NCBI RefSeq assembly: GCF_016919385.1
Contig: NZ_CP070351.1
Span: forward strand, 1,736,001-1,800,000
DNA: 64,000 bases
DNA from: Gordonia sp. PDNC005
Lineage (GTDB): Bacteria > Actinomycetota > Actinomycetes > Mycobacteriales > Mycobacteriaceae
Reading direction: 5' to 3'
Each line of letters starts with the position of its first letter. Positions within the stretch are counted from its first letter, which is position 1. Positions 51,610 through 60,800 of the stretch are shown piece by piece. Position numbers and translations under genes: made by a program. The notes under the pieces are model-generated. The model was not told where the DNA came from and did no database searches. It was given only the letters and a program-made list of their open reading frames with translations.

Positions 51610-52077
51610 TCAGTTGACCGCCGGTCCCGGTGTGATGTGCCAACCCCCGGCGGACAGGATGCCGACGGCCTCATACGTCCGGTCGTAGCCTGTCGAGGAG
51701 ATCTTCCAGCCGTCATCGGTCCGCCGGTACTCGTCTCGGTAGAACGCCGCTCCGACGATCATCCGGTCGTAGTCGGGGACGATCACTCGGTCCTGGAGGT
51801 ACCACGATCCGGTTGCGGTGTCGCCGTCCACGCGGATCACCGGATGATCCACCCGGTGTTCGGTGATCAACGTGCCCTTCATCGCTCCGCGGAAGTAGTC
51901 GAGAACCGCGTCGCGACTGGTGAATGCGAGCTTCTTTCCGCCCATCTGCGTTCCGTAGTCGGTCACCACATCGTCCGTGAGTGTGTCGGCGAGCGCGTCC
52001 CAGTCACGGGTGTCGACAGCGCGCAGGTAGCGGTACTTGAGTTCTTCGATCTCGCGGATCGTGTCGGCGGTGGTCAT
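51610..52077 (-). CDS. SnoaL/NTF2-like protein
   Basis: A 155-residue cone-fold protein. Its pattern IEELKYRYLRAVDTRDWDAL ... DDVV ... HRVDHPVIRVDGDTA ... AFYRDEYRRTDDGWKIS is typical of SnoaL_4/NTF2-like proteins, which act as small hydratases, isomerases or dehydrochlorinases in steroid, terpene and aromatic pathways. No clear catalytic set can be chosen. It lies 43 bases after the SDR gene on the same strand, so it is probably in one transcript with it. Confidence 0.86.
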   Translation of the reverse strand: MTTADTIREIEELKYRYLRAVDTRDWDALADTLTDDVVTDYGTQMGGKKLAFTSRDAVLDYFRGAMKGTLITEHRVDHPVIRVDGDTATGSWYLQDRVIVPDYDRMIVGAAFYRDEYRRTDDGWKISSTGYDRTYEAVGILSAGGWHITPGPAVN

Positions 52078-52120
52078 CGGAACCTTTCGTCAGGACAGTG
52101 GTGGCGGTTGGCGGCGAGTG

Positions 52121-52906
52121 TCACAGGTCGGGGATCGGCAATGCGAAGTTCGGGGCGCCGAGGCCCCCGTCCACTTCGACGATCTTGCCTGTCATGTACC
52201 GGCCGGCGTCGCTGGCGAGGTACACCGCCGTTGCAGCGATCTCGTCGGGTTCACCGATCCGGCGCAGTGGTGTCTTCTGTTCGATGGCAGTCCGCATCTC
52301 ATCGTTCTGTGCGACGTAGCCGAGCGCAGGCGTGAGAATCGACCCCGGTGCGATCGCGTTCACCCGGATGCGCGGTGCGAGGTCTTCCGCCGCGAGGCGG
52401 GTGTAATGGGCGACAGCGGCCTTGGCAGTTCCGTACGCCAAGTAGCCGCGTCCGGCGAAACGTCCGATCGACGATGACACGTTGATGATGGAACCGCCGT
52501 CGTCGTTCTTCAGCAGTTCGGGTACGGCCGCCAGAGAAAGCGCGTGCGCGGTGCCCACATTGAAGGAGAACGCCCCGACGAGGTCGCCGACCGAAGTGTT
52601 CATGAACGGCTTGGGCATCGCGCCGCCGACGTTGTTGACGACCACATCCAGTCGGCCGAAGTTCTCCACTGCTGCAGCGACCAGCACAGCCGGGTCTCCG
52701 GACGCCATATCGAGCGGGACGGTCACGGCCCGACGCCCATTGGCGGTGATCTTCGACGCCACGTCCTCGAGGTCGGAGTCGGTGCGCGCGGAGATGACGA
52801 CATCGGCACCGGCCTCGGCGAATCCGAGCGCGATCGCCGCACCGATTCCACGTCCGGCACCGGTCACGATCGCCACGCGACCTTTCATCTGAAACTTCTC
52901 GAGCAT
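52121..52906 (-). CDS. SDR family NAD(P)-dependent oxidoreductase
   Basis: A 261-residue classical short-chain dehydrogenase. Seen are [12 protein letters not shown] (cofactor loop, about residues 17-28), NNVGG, the catalytic Ser in NVSSSIGRF and [11 protein letters not shown] (Y-x3-K is YGTAK). Note NNVGG instead of NNAG. The C-terminal [15 protein letters not shown] is standard. It probably oxidises a hydroxyacyl or alcohol intermediate. It is divergent from an IclR-type gene, with a 14-base palindrome between them. Confidence 0.9.
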   Translation of the reverse strand: MLEKFQMKGRVAIVTGAGRGIGAAIALGFAEAGADVVISARTDSDLEDVASKITANGRRAVTVPLDMASGDPAVLVAAAVENFGRLDVVVNNVGGAMPKPFMNTSVGDLVGAFSFNVGTAHALSLAAVPELLKNDDGGSIINVSSSIGRFAGRGYLAYGTAKAAVAHYTRLAAEDLAPRIRVNAIAPGSILTPALGYVAQNDEMRTAIEQKTPLRRIGEPDEIAATAVYLASDAGRYMTGKIVEVDGGLGAPNFALPIPDL

Positions 52907-52926
52907 GTCTCTGCGGCCCCTTGCTA

Positions 52927-52940
52927 ATCGAATATTCGAT
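52927..52940. promoter_or_regulatory. 14-base palindromic operator
   Basis: ATCGAATATTCGAT is a perfect palindrome in the divergent gap between the SDR gene and the IclR-like gene. Its AT-rich centre stands out from the surrounding GC-rich DNA. Confidence 0.6.
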
Positions 52941-53009
52941 CAATACAGTGTGAATATCCGGCACACCGTAGCCGCAGCTGCCGTTCTAAACAAGGGGGAC
53001 GTCCCGCAC

Positions 53010-53873
53010 ATGGCCGGTTCACCACCCACCCGTCGCGTGATCGAAACACTCCAACTCCTCAGCGAGACAGACGAGCCGCGGACGATCGCGCAGATCGCCG
53101 ACACCTTGGGCATCTCCCGACCCACCATGTCTGCGATCCTCGCCGAGCTCGACAGCGCCGGATGGGCCGTCCGCGACGCGTCGCGCGGCTATCGCATCGG
53201 TGCCGCGATCGCCGGACTGTCACACAGCGGGTCGGGGGAGTCGTCGATCGTCACGCCCGACATCATCGCCGTCATGGAGGAACTCGCAGCCGAGACCGGA
53301 TGCGGCACCACTCTCAGCAGATTCACCGCTGACCGGATGACTGTTGTCGGCAAAGTCCACTCGCAGACTCGCCCGGTCCCCGGACTGGGCCTCGGGCAGT
53401 CGCTGACGGTCGGTTATCCCGCGGGCGCAGCGGTCATGGCGATGCGTGGCGAGGACGAACAGGTGGCGTGGGCGGGAGCGCATGGCGCCGATCCTGATCG
53501 CCGACACAGTGTGCTCGACGTCGTGCTGACGCTCGGTCATGCGGCCTATCGCCCCGCGTCAAGCGACGCGTCCCTCGTCGAATCTCTCGCGGATCTCCTG
53601 GGTGCGGTCGGGCCGATGTTGATCGACCCGGCCGTCCGCCGATCGGCGACGCGCCAACTCTCCGAGTTGAGTTCGCGCGCGTACCGCTTGGGCGATCTCG
53701 ACACCAGCAGCCCGCTGCCGCTCAGTTACCTCGCCGCTCCGGTTGTTCGGCGGGGATCGACCGATTACGAGCTGCAGCTCGGCGTGCTGAGATCGGCGGT
53801 TTCTGCAGACGAACGCACCGACCTCGGGCGTGCGCTGGTGGAGGCCGCCTCACGGGTGACCGCCCTCTGGTGA
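53010..53873 (+). CDS. IclR-like helix-turn-helix regulator
   Basis: A 287-residue regulator. The N-terminal winged helix [20 protein letters not shown] has the IclR/GntR look. The C-terminal domain has a GAF-like IclR ligand fold only in part, so the assignment is to the class rather than a close family. The ATG at 53010 has GGGGGA 11 bases upstream and gives [17 protein letters not shown]. It is divergent from the SDR/SnoaL pair and upstream of the thiolase gene, so it may control both. Confidence 0.8.
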   Translation: MAGSPPTRRVIETLQLLSETDEPRTIAQIADTLGISRPTMSAILAELDSAGWAVRDASRGYRIGAAIAGLSHSGSGESSIVTPDIIAVMEELAAETGCGTTLSRFTADRMTVVGKVHSQTRPVPGLGLGQSLTVGYPAGAAVMAMRGEDEQVAWAGAHGADPDRRHSVLDVVLTLGHAAYRPASSDASLVESLADLLGAVGPMLIDPAVRRSATRQLSELSSRAYRLGDLDTSSPLPLSYLAAPVVRRGSTDYELQLGVLRSAVSADERTDLGRALVEAASRVTALW

Positions 53874-53982
53874 ACCGCTGCCTCCTCACGTGCGCAACCA
53901 GCAGCTAGACCCGAAATCCCGCACCACGAACAGACATGAGGTAGAACCTGTTACAGAACCGGGCGGTGGGAGAGGAATGAGA

Positions 53983-55191
53983 ATGGCAGGCAACAGGGTC
54001 TTCGTCATCGGTGTCGGAATGACCAAGTTCGAGAAGCCCGGACGACGCCGGAACGACGACGGCTCGGTGTGGGACTACCCGGACATGGCTCGAGAAGCAG
54101 GAACGGCAGCGCTGTCGGACGCCGGCGTCGACCACACCGACATCGAGCAGGCCTACGTCGGCTACGTCTTCGGCGAGTCGACAGCGGGCCAGCGTGCCGC
54201 GTACGAACTCGGCCTGACCGGCATCCCCATAGTCAACGTCAACAACAACTGTTCGACAGGGTCGACGGCGCTGTTCATGGCGGCGCAAGTGATCCGTGGC
54301 GGACTCGCGGACTGCACACTGGCTTTGGGGTTTGAGAAGATGCAGCCGGGCTCCCTCGGAGCGACATTCGACGACCGGGAGAATCCGCTCGCACAGCACA
54401 TGACCGCCCTCGGGAAGATCGCCGACTTCGCGATGCCGCCGGCACCGTGGATGTTCGGCGTCGCGGGCCGGGAGCACATGCAACAGCACGGCAGCACCCC
54501 CGAACACTTCGCGAAGATCGGAGTAAAGAACCACAGGCATTCGGTGAACAATCCGTACTCGCAGTTCCAGGACGAGTACACGCTCGACGAAGTCCTCGCG
54601 TCGCGCTCGATCTACGAACCCCTGACGAAATTGCAGTGTTCACCGACGTCGGACGGTTCCGGTGCCGTTGTGCTGGCGTCCGAGGCGTTCGTCGACAAGC
54701 ACGCCCTCGCCGGGCGTGCCGTCGAGATCGTCGGGCAGTCGATGACGACAGACTTCGCGAGCACCTTCGACGGATCGGCGAAGAATCTCATCGGGTACGA
54801 CATGAACGTGCAGGCCGCACGGCGTGTGTACGACCAGTCGGGCCTCGGCCCGGACGACTTCCACGTGATCGAACTGCACGACTGCTTCTCGGCGAACGAA
54901 CTGCTGCTGTACGAAGCTCTCGGACTGTGCGCCGAGGGCGACGCGCCGCGGCTGATCGACAACGGTGCTACCACCTACGGCGGCAAGTGGGTCGTGAATC
55001 CGTCCGGCGGTCTCATCTCGAAGGGCCACCCTCTCGGCGCAACAGGGCTCGCCCAATGCTCCGAACTCACGTGGCAACTGCGCGGTGACGCCGACAAACG
55101 GCAGGTGGACGGCGTCACCGCGGCGCTCCAGCACAACATCGGGCTGGGTGGGGCCGCCGTGGTCACGGCCTATCAGCGCGCGGATCGATGA
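53983..55191 (+). CDS. SCP-x-type thiolase / lipid-transfer protein
   Basis: A 402-residue thiolase-fold protein of the SCP-x/Ltp class used in sterol or branched acyl chain breakdown. The Cys nucleophile is in NNNCSTGS, the [10 protein letters not shown] segment replaces the usual HEAF, and the C-terminal [14 protein letters not shown] is present. True thiolysis, or retro-aldol cleavage as in Ltp2 proteins, cannot be told apart. The ATG at 53983 is preferred, with GAGAGGA 6 bases upstream; ATG 53977 is possible. The stop overlaps the next gene's ATG (ATGA). Confidence 0.88.
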   Translation: MAGNRVFVIGVGMTKFEKPGRRRNDDGSVWDYPDMAREAGTAALSDAGVDHTDIEQAYVGYVFGESTAGQRAAYELGLTGIPIVNVNNNCSTGSTALFMAAQVIRGGLADCTLALGFEKMQPGSLGATFDDRENPLAQHMTALGKIADFAMPPAPWMFGVAGREHMQQHGSTPEHFAKIGVKNHRHSVNNPYSQFQDEYTLDEVLASRSIYEPLTKLQCSPTSDGSGAVVLASEAFVDKHALAGRAVEIVGQSMTTDFASTFDGSAKNLIGYDMNVQAARRVYDQSGLGPDDFHVIELHDCFSANELLLYEALGLCAEGDAPRLIDNGATTYGGKWVVNPSGGLISKGHPLGATGLAQCSELTWQLRGDADKRQVDGVTAALQHNIGLGGAAVVTAYQRADR

Positions 55192-55697
55192 CGATCCGAC
55201 TCGCGCGGTCATCAGAGCTGTCGACGATCGGAGAGATAGAACGGGCAGCAGGTGCGCTCTTCGCGGAGATCAACATGGAACCGGTCGCGTTCGACGAACC
55301 GATGACGATTCAGGAACTCGGACCGTTTTTGGCGAACGGTCGCCTCTGGGTGGCGGTCGACCAGGACGATCAGCCGATCGGCTACGCCTGCGCCGCCGAG
55401 ATCGACGGTGCGTCTCACCTCGAGCAGGTGTCGGTACACCCCGACCACGGGCGCTCCGGGATCGGAGCGGCGCTGATCAACACGGTGATCAACGATGCCC
55501 GAACGAGCGGCTCCTCCGCGGTCACCTTGACGACATTCATCGACGTCCCCTGGAACGGGCCGTACTACCGACGCCTCGGCTTCGAGTACCTGCCGACGGT
55601 CCGCGAAACTCCGGGGCTGCGCGCGATTCGCGCGGCCGAGGCCGACCACGGCCTCGACCGGTGGCCACGCGCCTGCATGCGCCTGGAACTGGACTGA
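55188..55697 (+). CDS. GNAT family N-acetyltransferase
   Basis: A 169-residue acetyltransferase. The acetyl-CoA site is visible as [19 protein letters not shown] (R/Q-x2-G-x-G/A near residues 88-95), followed by a [10 protein letters not shown] segment. The substrate is unknown. The ATG overlaps the thiolase stop by 4 bases. A thioesterase gene starts 6 bases after its stop, so these three genes form one unit. Confidence 0.88.
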   Translation: MTIRLARSSELSTIGEIERAAGALFAEINMEPVAFDEPMTIQELGPFLANGRLWVAVDQDDQPIGYACAAEIDGASHLEQVSVHPDHGRSGIGAALINTVINDARTSGSSAVTLTTFIDVPWNGPYYRRLGFEYLPTVRETPGLRAIRAAEADHGLDRWPRACMRLELD

Positions 55698-55703
55698 CCG
55701 CGG

Positions 55704-56489
55704 ATGTCCTTCTTCACAGTCCAGGACGACATGTCCTTGCACGCAGAGACGCTGGCGATCAGTCCGTGGTCGGCCACCCAAGTCGGCGGATACGCGGTCT
55801 GCGGCGCGCTGGCACGAGCCGTCGAAACCGAGATGACCGACTCCGGACTGTCGCCACTCCGATTCACCGTCGATCTTGTGAAACCCGTCCGGTCCGACGG
55901 ATTCACTACGCGGACCACGGTGGTCAGGCGGGGCGCCCGAATGTCTGTAGTCGACGCCTCAGTAGTGCAGGACGGCGAAGTGCGGGCACGCGCGACTTCG
56001 GTGTTCGTCGTGCAGAGTGACGAACCACCGGGAGAGTTGTGGCATTCCGCCGATCCACTCCCGACTCCGCCCGACGGGGCCGACGCCGTCGGTCCGCCGC
56101 TGATCAGAAGCGGACAGAACGGTTGGTCACGCGACTACCGAACGCACCAGAACGCCGGCCGGAAATCCGCGTGGCAGACGTTCCCGCCGCTCGTCGCGGG
56201 AGAAGACATGACGCCGTTTCAACGTGCGGTGACCATGTCGGAAACCACCAGTCTGGTCTGCCACTGGGGTACGGCCGGAGCAGGTTTCATCAACACGGAT
56301 GCCACGTTGGCCCTGGTCAGGCTTCCGATCGGCCGCAGCGTCGGCCTACGCGCCGACAGTCAGATCAGTGAGTCCGGTCTATCTGTGGGAACCGCGACGA
56401 TGTTCGACAGGCACGGCCTCGTCGGACATTGCACCGTCACCGCGATCGCCAATGCACGCCGCCAAGTGGACCTCGGCGAATTCATCTGA
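55704..56489 (+). CDS. Acyl-CoA thioesterase-like (hot-dog fold) protein
   Basis: A 261-residue thioesterase superfamily member with two hot-dog domains: the first about residues 15-110, with FTVDLVKPV, and the second about 150-255. It resembles TesB-like 4HBT_3 proteins but lacks an obvious catalytic acid in either half, so activity is uncertain. Its position directly after the thiolase and GNAT genes supports a role in acyl-CoA release. The 3' end overlaps the convergent hydrolase gene by 8 bases. Confidence 0.8.
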   Translation: MSFFTVQDDMSLHAETLAISPWSATQVGGYAVCGALARAVETEMTDSGLSPLRFTVDLVKPVRSDGFTTRTTVVRRGARMSVVDASVVQDGEVRARATSVFVVQSDEPPGELWHSADPLPTPPDGADAVGPPLIRSGQNGWSRDYRTHQNAGRKSAWQTFPPLVAGEDMTPFQRAVTMSETTSLVCHWGTAGAGFINTDATLALVRLPIGRSVGLRADSQISESGLSVGTATMFDRHGLVGHCTVTAIANARRQVDLGEFI

Positions 56490-57426
56490 GCTCGGCGAGC
56501 CGTGCCTGGCAGAACCTGTCGACGGCGTCGACCATCTGATCCAGGCCCGGCTGCTCCAGCGGGTAGTGTCCGGCGTTCTCCAGCATCACAACGTCCACCT
56601 GCACACGTGAGACACGGTTCAAGAACGGTGTCGACAGCGCCAGCGGCGTCCACTTGTCGGCAGCCGGTTGAGTCAGGAGAATCGGGCAGACGTCGAACTG
56701 CTCGGGCGATTCCGGCGCGCGGTAGTTGAGGTACGAGTCGAGGAACGCCACAGATACCGAGTTGCCCGCCGATGTGCGGTCCCGGTAGCAGTCCTTCTTC
56801 GCCGCAGGTGAATTGACCAGCGCGCGCATCTTGCTCACCCACCGCATGGGGACTCGTGCCCGCCGGGCGGGGGTACGGGCCAAGAACTTCATGACCGGTC
56901 CGCCCACGGCGCCTGTCACCGGGTCGAACGCGGTATCACGGCGCACTTTCGCCGACGACTGGTCGAGGAACGTCATGCCGACGATTCCTGCGACGTGCCG
57001 GTTCGTCGACGCCACATGGAATGCCTCCATGCCACCCGCGGACAGGCCGTACAGCACGATGGGCCGACCGTCTCGTTCCTTCTCGACCAGCGCCGATCCG
57101 ATCCGGACCCAGTCGTCATACCTGACGAGCGAGTTGTCGGCCACGTCGGTGACTCCGTAACCCGGCATGTCTACCGCCACTGTCTCGTAGCCCCGGGACG
57201 CGAGCGGCCGCCCGAGGATCAGTGACATCTGGCGGCCGTTCGTCCCGACGCCGTGTAGCAGGATCACCTTCACCGGGGCTTGCGGATTTCGGTAGGTGTC
57301 GAGGTGGATGTGGTGGCCGTCGTGCTCCCACCACTCCTCGGTCGGCTCCGTCTCCGCCGTGAGTCGATAGCTCTCGGGAAGGTGTCGCTGAACTGTTCTC
57401 CAGGCGCCCTGAGTTCGGTAGTCCAT
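56482..57426 (-). CDS. Alpha/beta hydrolase
   Basis: A 314-residue hydrolase. It has the oxyanion segment LLHGVGTNGRQMS, the nucleophile elbow YGLSAGGMEAF (S near 133), and a late His in NAGHYPLEQPG. No signal peptide is seen, so it is cytoplasmic. The ATG at 57426 starts MDYRTQGAW; longer frames do not match the fold. The gene is 53 bases after an SDR gene on the same strand. Ester or lactone cleavage is likely, but the substrate is unknown. Confidence 0.85.
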   Translation of the reverse strand: MDYRTQGAWRTVQRHLPESYRLTAETEPTEEWWEHDGHHIHLDTYRNPQAPVKVILLHGVGTNGRQMSLILGRPLASRGYETVAVDMPGYGVTDVADNSLVRYDDWVRIGSALVEKERDGRPIVLYGLSAGGMEAFHVASTNRHVAGIVGMTFLDQSSAKVRRDTAFDPVTGAVGGPVMKFLARTPARRARVPMRWVSKMRALVNSPAAKKDCYRDRTSAGNSVSVAFLDSYLNYRAPESPEQFDVCPILLTQPAADKWTPLALSTPFLNRVSRVQVDVVMLENAGHYPLEQPGLDQMVDAVDRFCQARLAELR

Positions 57427-57479
57427 CCGACCAGTGTGACCAATCCCAACGAGCCTGACCAGACCAGGCAGGTCACGCC

Positions 57480-58241
57480 CTAGGTGATCGTGACGCCGCC
57501 GTCGACGGTGATCGTCTGTCCGGTGACGTAGCCACCGGCAGGGGAGGCCAGCCAGACCATGGTCGCCGCGATCTCCGCTGGATCGCCCATGCGTCCCAGG
57601 ATCACGCGGGGAAGCAGGGACTGGATGTAGGCCGGGTCGTACTCGTCGGTCATCTCGGTGGCGAAGAAGCCGGGTGCGATGCCGTTGACGCGGATGCCTT
57701 TCCGCGCACCCCACTGCTGCGCGAGGTCACGGGTCAACCCGATGACGCCAGCCTTGCTCGCGCTGTACGCGGCTTGGGGGAGACCGGCCGTGGTGATGCC
57801 GAGAATGCTCGCGATGTTGATGACCGAGCTTCCCGGACCCATGACCCGGCCGCATGCCTGAGCAGCCCAGTACGACCCGTTCAGGTTCACATCGATCACT
57901 GAACGGAACTGTTCGGGAGTCTCGCGGGTGGCCGGGTACGCGCTTCCGACTCCGGCGTTGTTCACCAGCACGTCGACCTTGCCGAACTCCGCCACCGCGG
58001 CCTCGACCATCGTGGTGCATGCTTCCGGATCGGAGACGTCGGTCTGCACAGCGAGCGCCCTGCGACCGGCCTTCTCGACCAGCTCTGCGGTGGCGGCCAG
58101 CTTCTCGACTCGGCGGGCGGCGAGCACAACGTCGGCACCTGCTTCGGCGGCTGCCTGCGCAAACGCGACGCCTAGACCGGACGACGCGCCGGTGACGATG
58201 ACCACTCGATCGTCGAGGCGGAAGGAATCAAGAACACTCAT
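57480..58241 (-). CDS. SDR family oxidoreductase
   Basis: A 253-residue classical SDR. Seen are TGASSGLG (residues 17-24), NNAG, the catalytic Ser near NIASIL and YSASK (Y and K). The C-terminal YVTGQTITVDGG is standard. It may act on a beta-hydroxyacyl or alcohol substrate. It starts 34 bases after the acyl-CoA dehydrogenase gene and is followed by the hydrolase gene, so the three are probably one operon read from the TetR-controlled promoter near 60100. Confidence 0.9.
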   Translation of the reverse strand: MSVLDSFRLDDRVVIVTGASSGLGVAFAQAAAEAGADVVLAARRVEKLAATAELVEKAGRRALAVQTDVSDPEACTTMVEAAVAEFGKVDVLVNNAGVGSAYPATRETPEQFRSVIDVNLNGSYWAAQACGRVMGPGSSVINIASILGITTAGLPQAAYSASKAGVIGLTRDLAQQWGARKGIRVNGIAPGFFATEMTDEYDPAYIQSLLPRVILGRMGDPAEIAATMVWLASPAGGYVTGQTITVDGGVTIT

Positions 58242-58275
58242 TTGAACAGCTCCTCAGGGGAAGTCGGGCGGGGGG

Positions 58276-60069
58276 TCAGAACCACGCGGGGTTCATGTCG
58301 GTGGTGGTGGTGTCGCGCGAGGCGAGCAGGTCGACCCATGGGTCGGTCTGCGGCAGTTCGTGGGCGAAGAAGTAGCGCGTCGCCATGCGCTTACCGTCAT
58401 AGAAGTCGCCGACCCGTCCCTCGGCAGCGAGGAACTGCTCGAGCCACAGCCAGGCGACGACGCCGTGCCCGAAAGCCTCCAAATAGACGCTTGCATTGGC
58501 CAGCGCGGCGACCGGATCGGCGTCGGCCCACAGTGCACCGGTGACACCGACGATGCGAGTCCAGGCGGCGTCCAGCTGGCCCGCGTACGTGCTCGCGTCG
58601 CCGCCTGCGTCACGTCCTGCAGCGACGGTGGCTGCGATCCGCTCGGTGAGAAGCGCGAGGCCACGACCGCCGCGCATGATCACCTTGCGGCCGAGCAGGT
58701 CGAGCGCCTGCACGCCGTGGGTTCCCTCGTGAATCGGGTTGAGCCGATTGTCCCGGTAGTGCTGTTCGACGTCGTAGTCACGGGTGTACCCGTATCCGCC
58801 GTGCACCTGGATCGCCAGGTCGTTGGCTTTGAGGCACCACTGCGACGGCCAACTCTTCGCGATCGGCGTCAGAACGTCGAGCAGCAGACCGAGGTCGGCG
58901 GCCCTCTCCGGATCGGTCTCGACTGCGAGGTCGTCGACGATTCTGGAGCTGTAGAGGCCGAGGGCGAGTCCACCTTCGACGTACGCCTTCTGGGCGAGCA
59001 GCATCCGCCGGACGTCCGGATGCTCGATGATCGCGACCGGCGGCGCCGACGGGTCCTTCGCGCCGAGGGGCCGACCCTGCGTGCGGCCCGCGGCGTACTC
59101 GACGGCCTTCAGATAGCCGACGTAACCGAGGGCGGTAGCGAGGAATCCGACGCCGATGCGGGCCTCGTTCATCATGTGGAACATGTACGAGAGGCCCTTG
59201 TGCTCCTCTCCGACGAGGTAACCGACCGCCCCCGCACGACCACCCGGCAGATGTGTGCCGTCACCGATCGCGAGGGCTGCGTTTGTGGTGCCGCGGTTGC
59301 CCATCTTGTGATTGAGGCCGGTCAGCGTGATGTCGTTGCGTTCGCCGAGCCCGTCGCCGTGGGGGAGGAACTTCGGGACGATGAACAGTGAGATGCTCTT
59401 GACGCCGGGCTCCCCGCCGGGCGTCTTCGCGAGCACGAGGTGGACGATGTTCTCGGAGAGGTTCTGGTCTCCTCCGGAGATCCACATCTTCGATCCGGTG
59501 ATGCGGTATGTGCCGTCGTCCTGCTTCTCCGCACGCGTCGAGACGTCAGCGAGCGATGATCCGGCCTGCGGCTCAGACAGGCACATGGTCCCGAACCAGC
59601 GACCTTCGAGCATGGGCTTCACAAATGTCGCGATCTGCTCGTCGGTCCCGTACTCGGCGAGCAGTGCGGCGTTCGCGGTGGTCAGAAGAGCATAGGACGA
59701 CGTTCCGGCATTGGAGGCCTGCAACCAGGCCATGGATGCGCGGGCGACCGTTGTGGGCAGTTGCATGCCACCGATCGACTCATCGAAGGTTCCGGTGATG
59801 AGGCCCGACTCGCCGTAGGCGTCGAGGGCGGTCTTGACCGCCGGGATCGTCTCGACGGTGCCGTCGGCCAGCATGTGCGGTTCATTGGCGTCGGCGTCCC
59901 GGTTATGTGGGATGAAGTGCTTCTCGGCGAGATCGGCGGTCAGATCGAGGACCGCGTCGAACGTCTCCCGGGAGTGCTCGGCGAATCGGTCGTATGCCGT
60001 CAACGACTCGACGTCGAGCCACTCGTAGAGAAGGAAGTCCAGATCACGTCGAGACAGTGCGTGCGCCAT
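58276..60069 (-). CDS. Acyl-CoA dehydrogenase, long (DmdC-like) form
   Basis: A 597-residue flavoprotein, about 200 residues longer than the standard four-chain acyl-CoA dehydrogenase, with an extra C-terminal helical domain. The FAD and substrate segments are MCLSEPQAGSSLADV and KMWISGGDQ. The catalytic Glu is in HEGTHGVQALDLLG, the position used by the long-chain and DmdC-type enzymes. It starts at ATG 60069 and is the first gene of a run with an SDR and a hydrolase. It is divergent from a TetR gene with a long palindrome between them. Confidence 0.9.
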   Translation of the reverse strand: MAHALSRRDLDFLLYEWLDVESLTAYDRFAEHSRETFDAVLDLTADLAEKHFIPHNRDADANEPHMLADGTVETIPAVKTALDAYGESGLITGTFDESIGGMQLPTTVARASMAWLQASNAGTSSYALLTTANAALLAEYGTDEQIATFVKPMLEGRWFGTMCLSEPQAGSSLADVSTRAEKQDDGTYRITGSKMWISGGDQNLSENIVHLVLAKTPGGEPGVKSISLFIVPKFLPHGDGLGERNDITLTGLNHKMGNRGTTNAALAIGDGTHLPGGRAGAVGYLVGEEHKGLSYMFHMMNEARIGVGFLATALGYVGYLKAVEYAAGRTQGRPLGAKDPSAPPVAIIEHPDVRRMLLAQKAYVEGGLALGLYSSRIVDDLAVETDPERAADLGLLLDVLTPIAKSWPSQWCLKANDLAIQVHGGYGYTRDYDVEQHYRDNRLNPIHEGTHGVQALDLLGRKVIMRGGRGLALLTERIAATVAAGRDAGGDASTYAGQLDAAWTRIVGVTGALWADADPVAALANASVYLEAFGHGVVAWLWLEQFLAAEGRVGDFYDGKRMATRYFFAHELPQTDPWVDLLASRDTTTTDMNPAWF

Positions 60070-60111
60070 GAGAGTTCCGATCGGAGATGTCGCGTACAGG
60101 AGGCACGAAAC

Positions 60112-60144
60112 TATGCGTTCGTATAGTTTCTATACATACGCATA
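60112..60144. promoter_or_regulatory. 33-base TetR-type palindromic operator
   Basis: Left arm ATGCGTTCGTATAG (60113-60126) and right arm CTATACATACGCAT (60130-60143) pair at 12 of 14 positions around TTT, and the flanking T and A also pair. The site is in the divergent gap before the acyl-CoA dehydrogenase and TetR genes. Confidence 0.75.
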
Positions 60145-60191
60145 CTTCAGCACAGTTGCCTGAGTGTCAAGGACCAGGGAAGGATATCCAC

Positions 60192-60800
60192 GTGTCGAAC
60201 ATGACGGAGGCCGAACTGGCCGAGCATCTCGGAACATCGAAGGCTGCAGCCCGCATTCGCGCCGCGGCCGGAGACGTGTTCGCCGCACGGGGCTACGGGG
60301 TCGCAACCACACGCGAGATCGCCGCCAGCCTCGATCTGAGCCCCGGCGCCGTGTACCCGCATTACAAGACCAAGGAGTCGCTGCTCTTCGCCATTGCCCT
60401 CGAAGGGCACTGGGGAGTCCTGCAGGCAGCCCTGGACGCCGACGACCGGACGCTGCCGCCGGCGGAACGTCTGTCCGCAGTGATGCAAGCATTTGTCCTC
60501 TGGCACGCGCAACGCACGGCGATCTCGAGCGTGATCCAACACGAACTGCGGTCGCTCGAGCCCGATCATCTCGCCGTGATCGCCGACATCAGGCGCTCCA
60601 CGACGGCCCTGTTCGACTCGATTCTTCAAGCCGGAGTCGACGCGCGAGTGTTCCACGTCGACGACGTGTCGACGGCGACTCTCGCGATCACCTCGCTCGC
60701 CATCGACGTCAGCCGATGGTTCCCGACCAAGCGAGTCTCCGACGCCGAGGAACTGTCGCGACGCTACAGCGACATCGCCCTTCGGATTGCGGGCGCCTAG
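60192..60800 (+). CDS. TetR family regulator of acyl-CoA dehydrogenase operon
   Basis: A 202-residue regulator. GTG 60192 is the chosen start, with GGGAAGGA 7 bases upstream. The helix-turn-helix VATTREIAASLDLSPGAVYPHYKTK is followed by a C-terminal ligand domain; the N-terminal VFAARGYG is common in KstR-like TetR proteins. It is divergent from the dehydrogenase operon and likely binds the palindrome at 60112-60144 and responds to an acyl-CoA. Its TAG shares a CTAG with the stop of the convergent gene. Confidence 0.88.
   Translation: MSNMTEAELAEHLGTSKAAARIRAAAGDVFAARGYGVATTREIAASLDLSPGAVYPHYKTKESLLFAIALEGHWGVLQAALDADDRTLPPAERLSAVMQAFVLWHAQRTAISSVIQHELRSLEPDHLAVIADIRRSTTALFDSILQAGVDARVFHVDDVSTATLAITSLAIDVSRWFPTKRVSDAEELSRRYSDIALRIAGA

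Noticed and set aside
53890-53982. Earlier thiolase start at 53890
   Set aside because: The extra residues are not thiolase-like and GAGAGGA sits 6 bases before ATG 53983.
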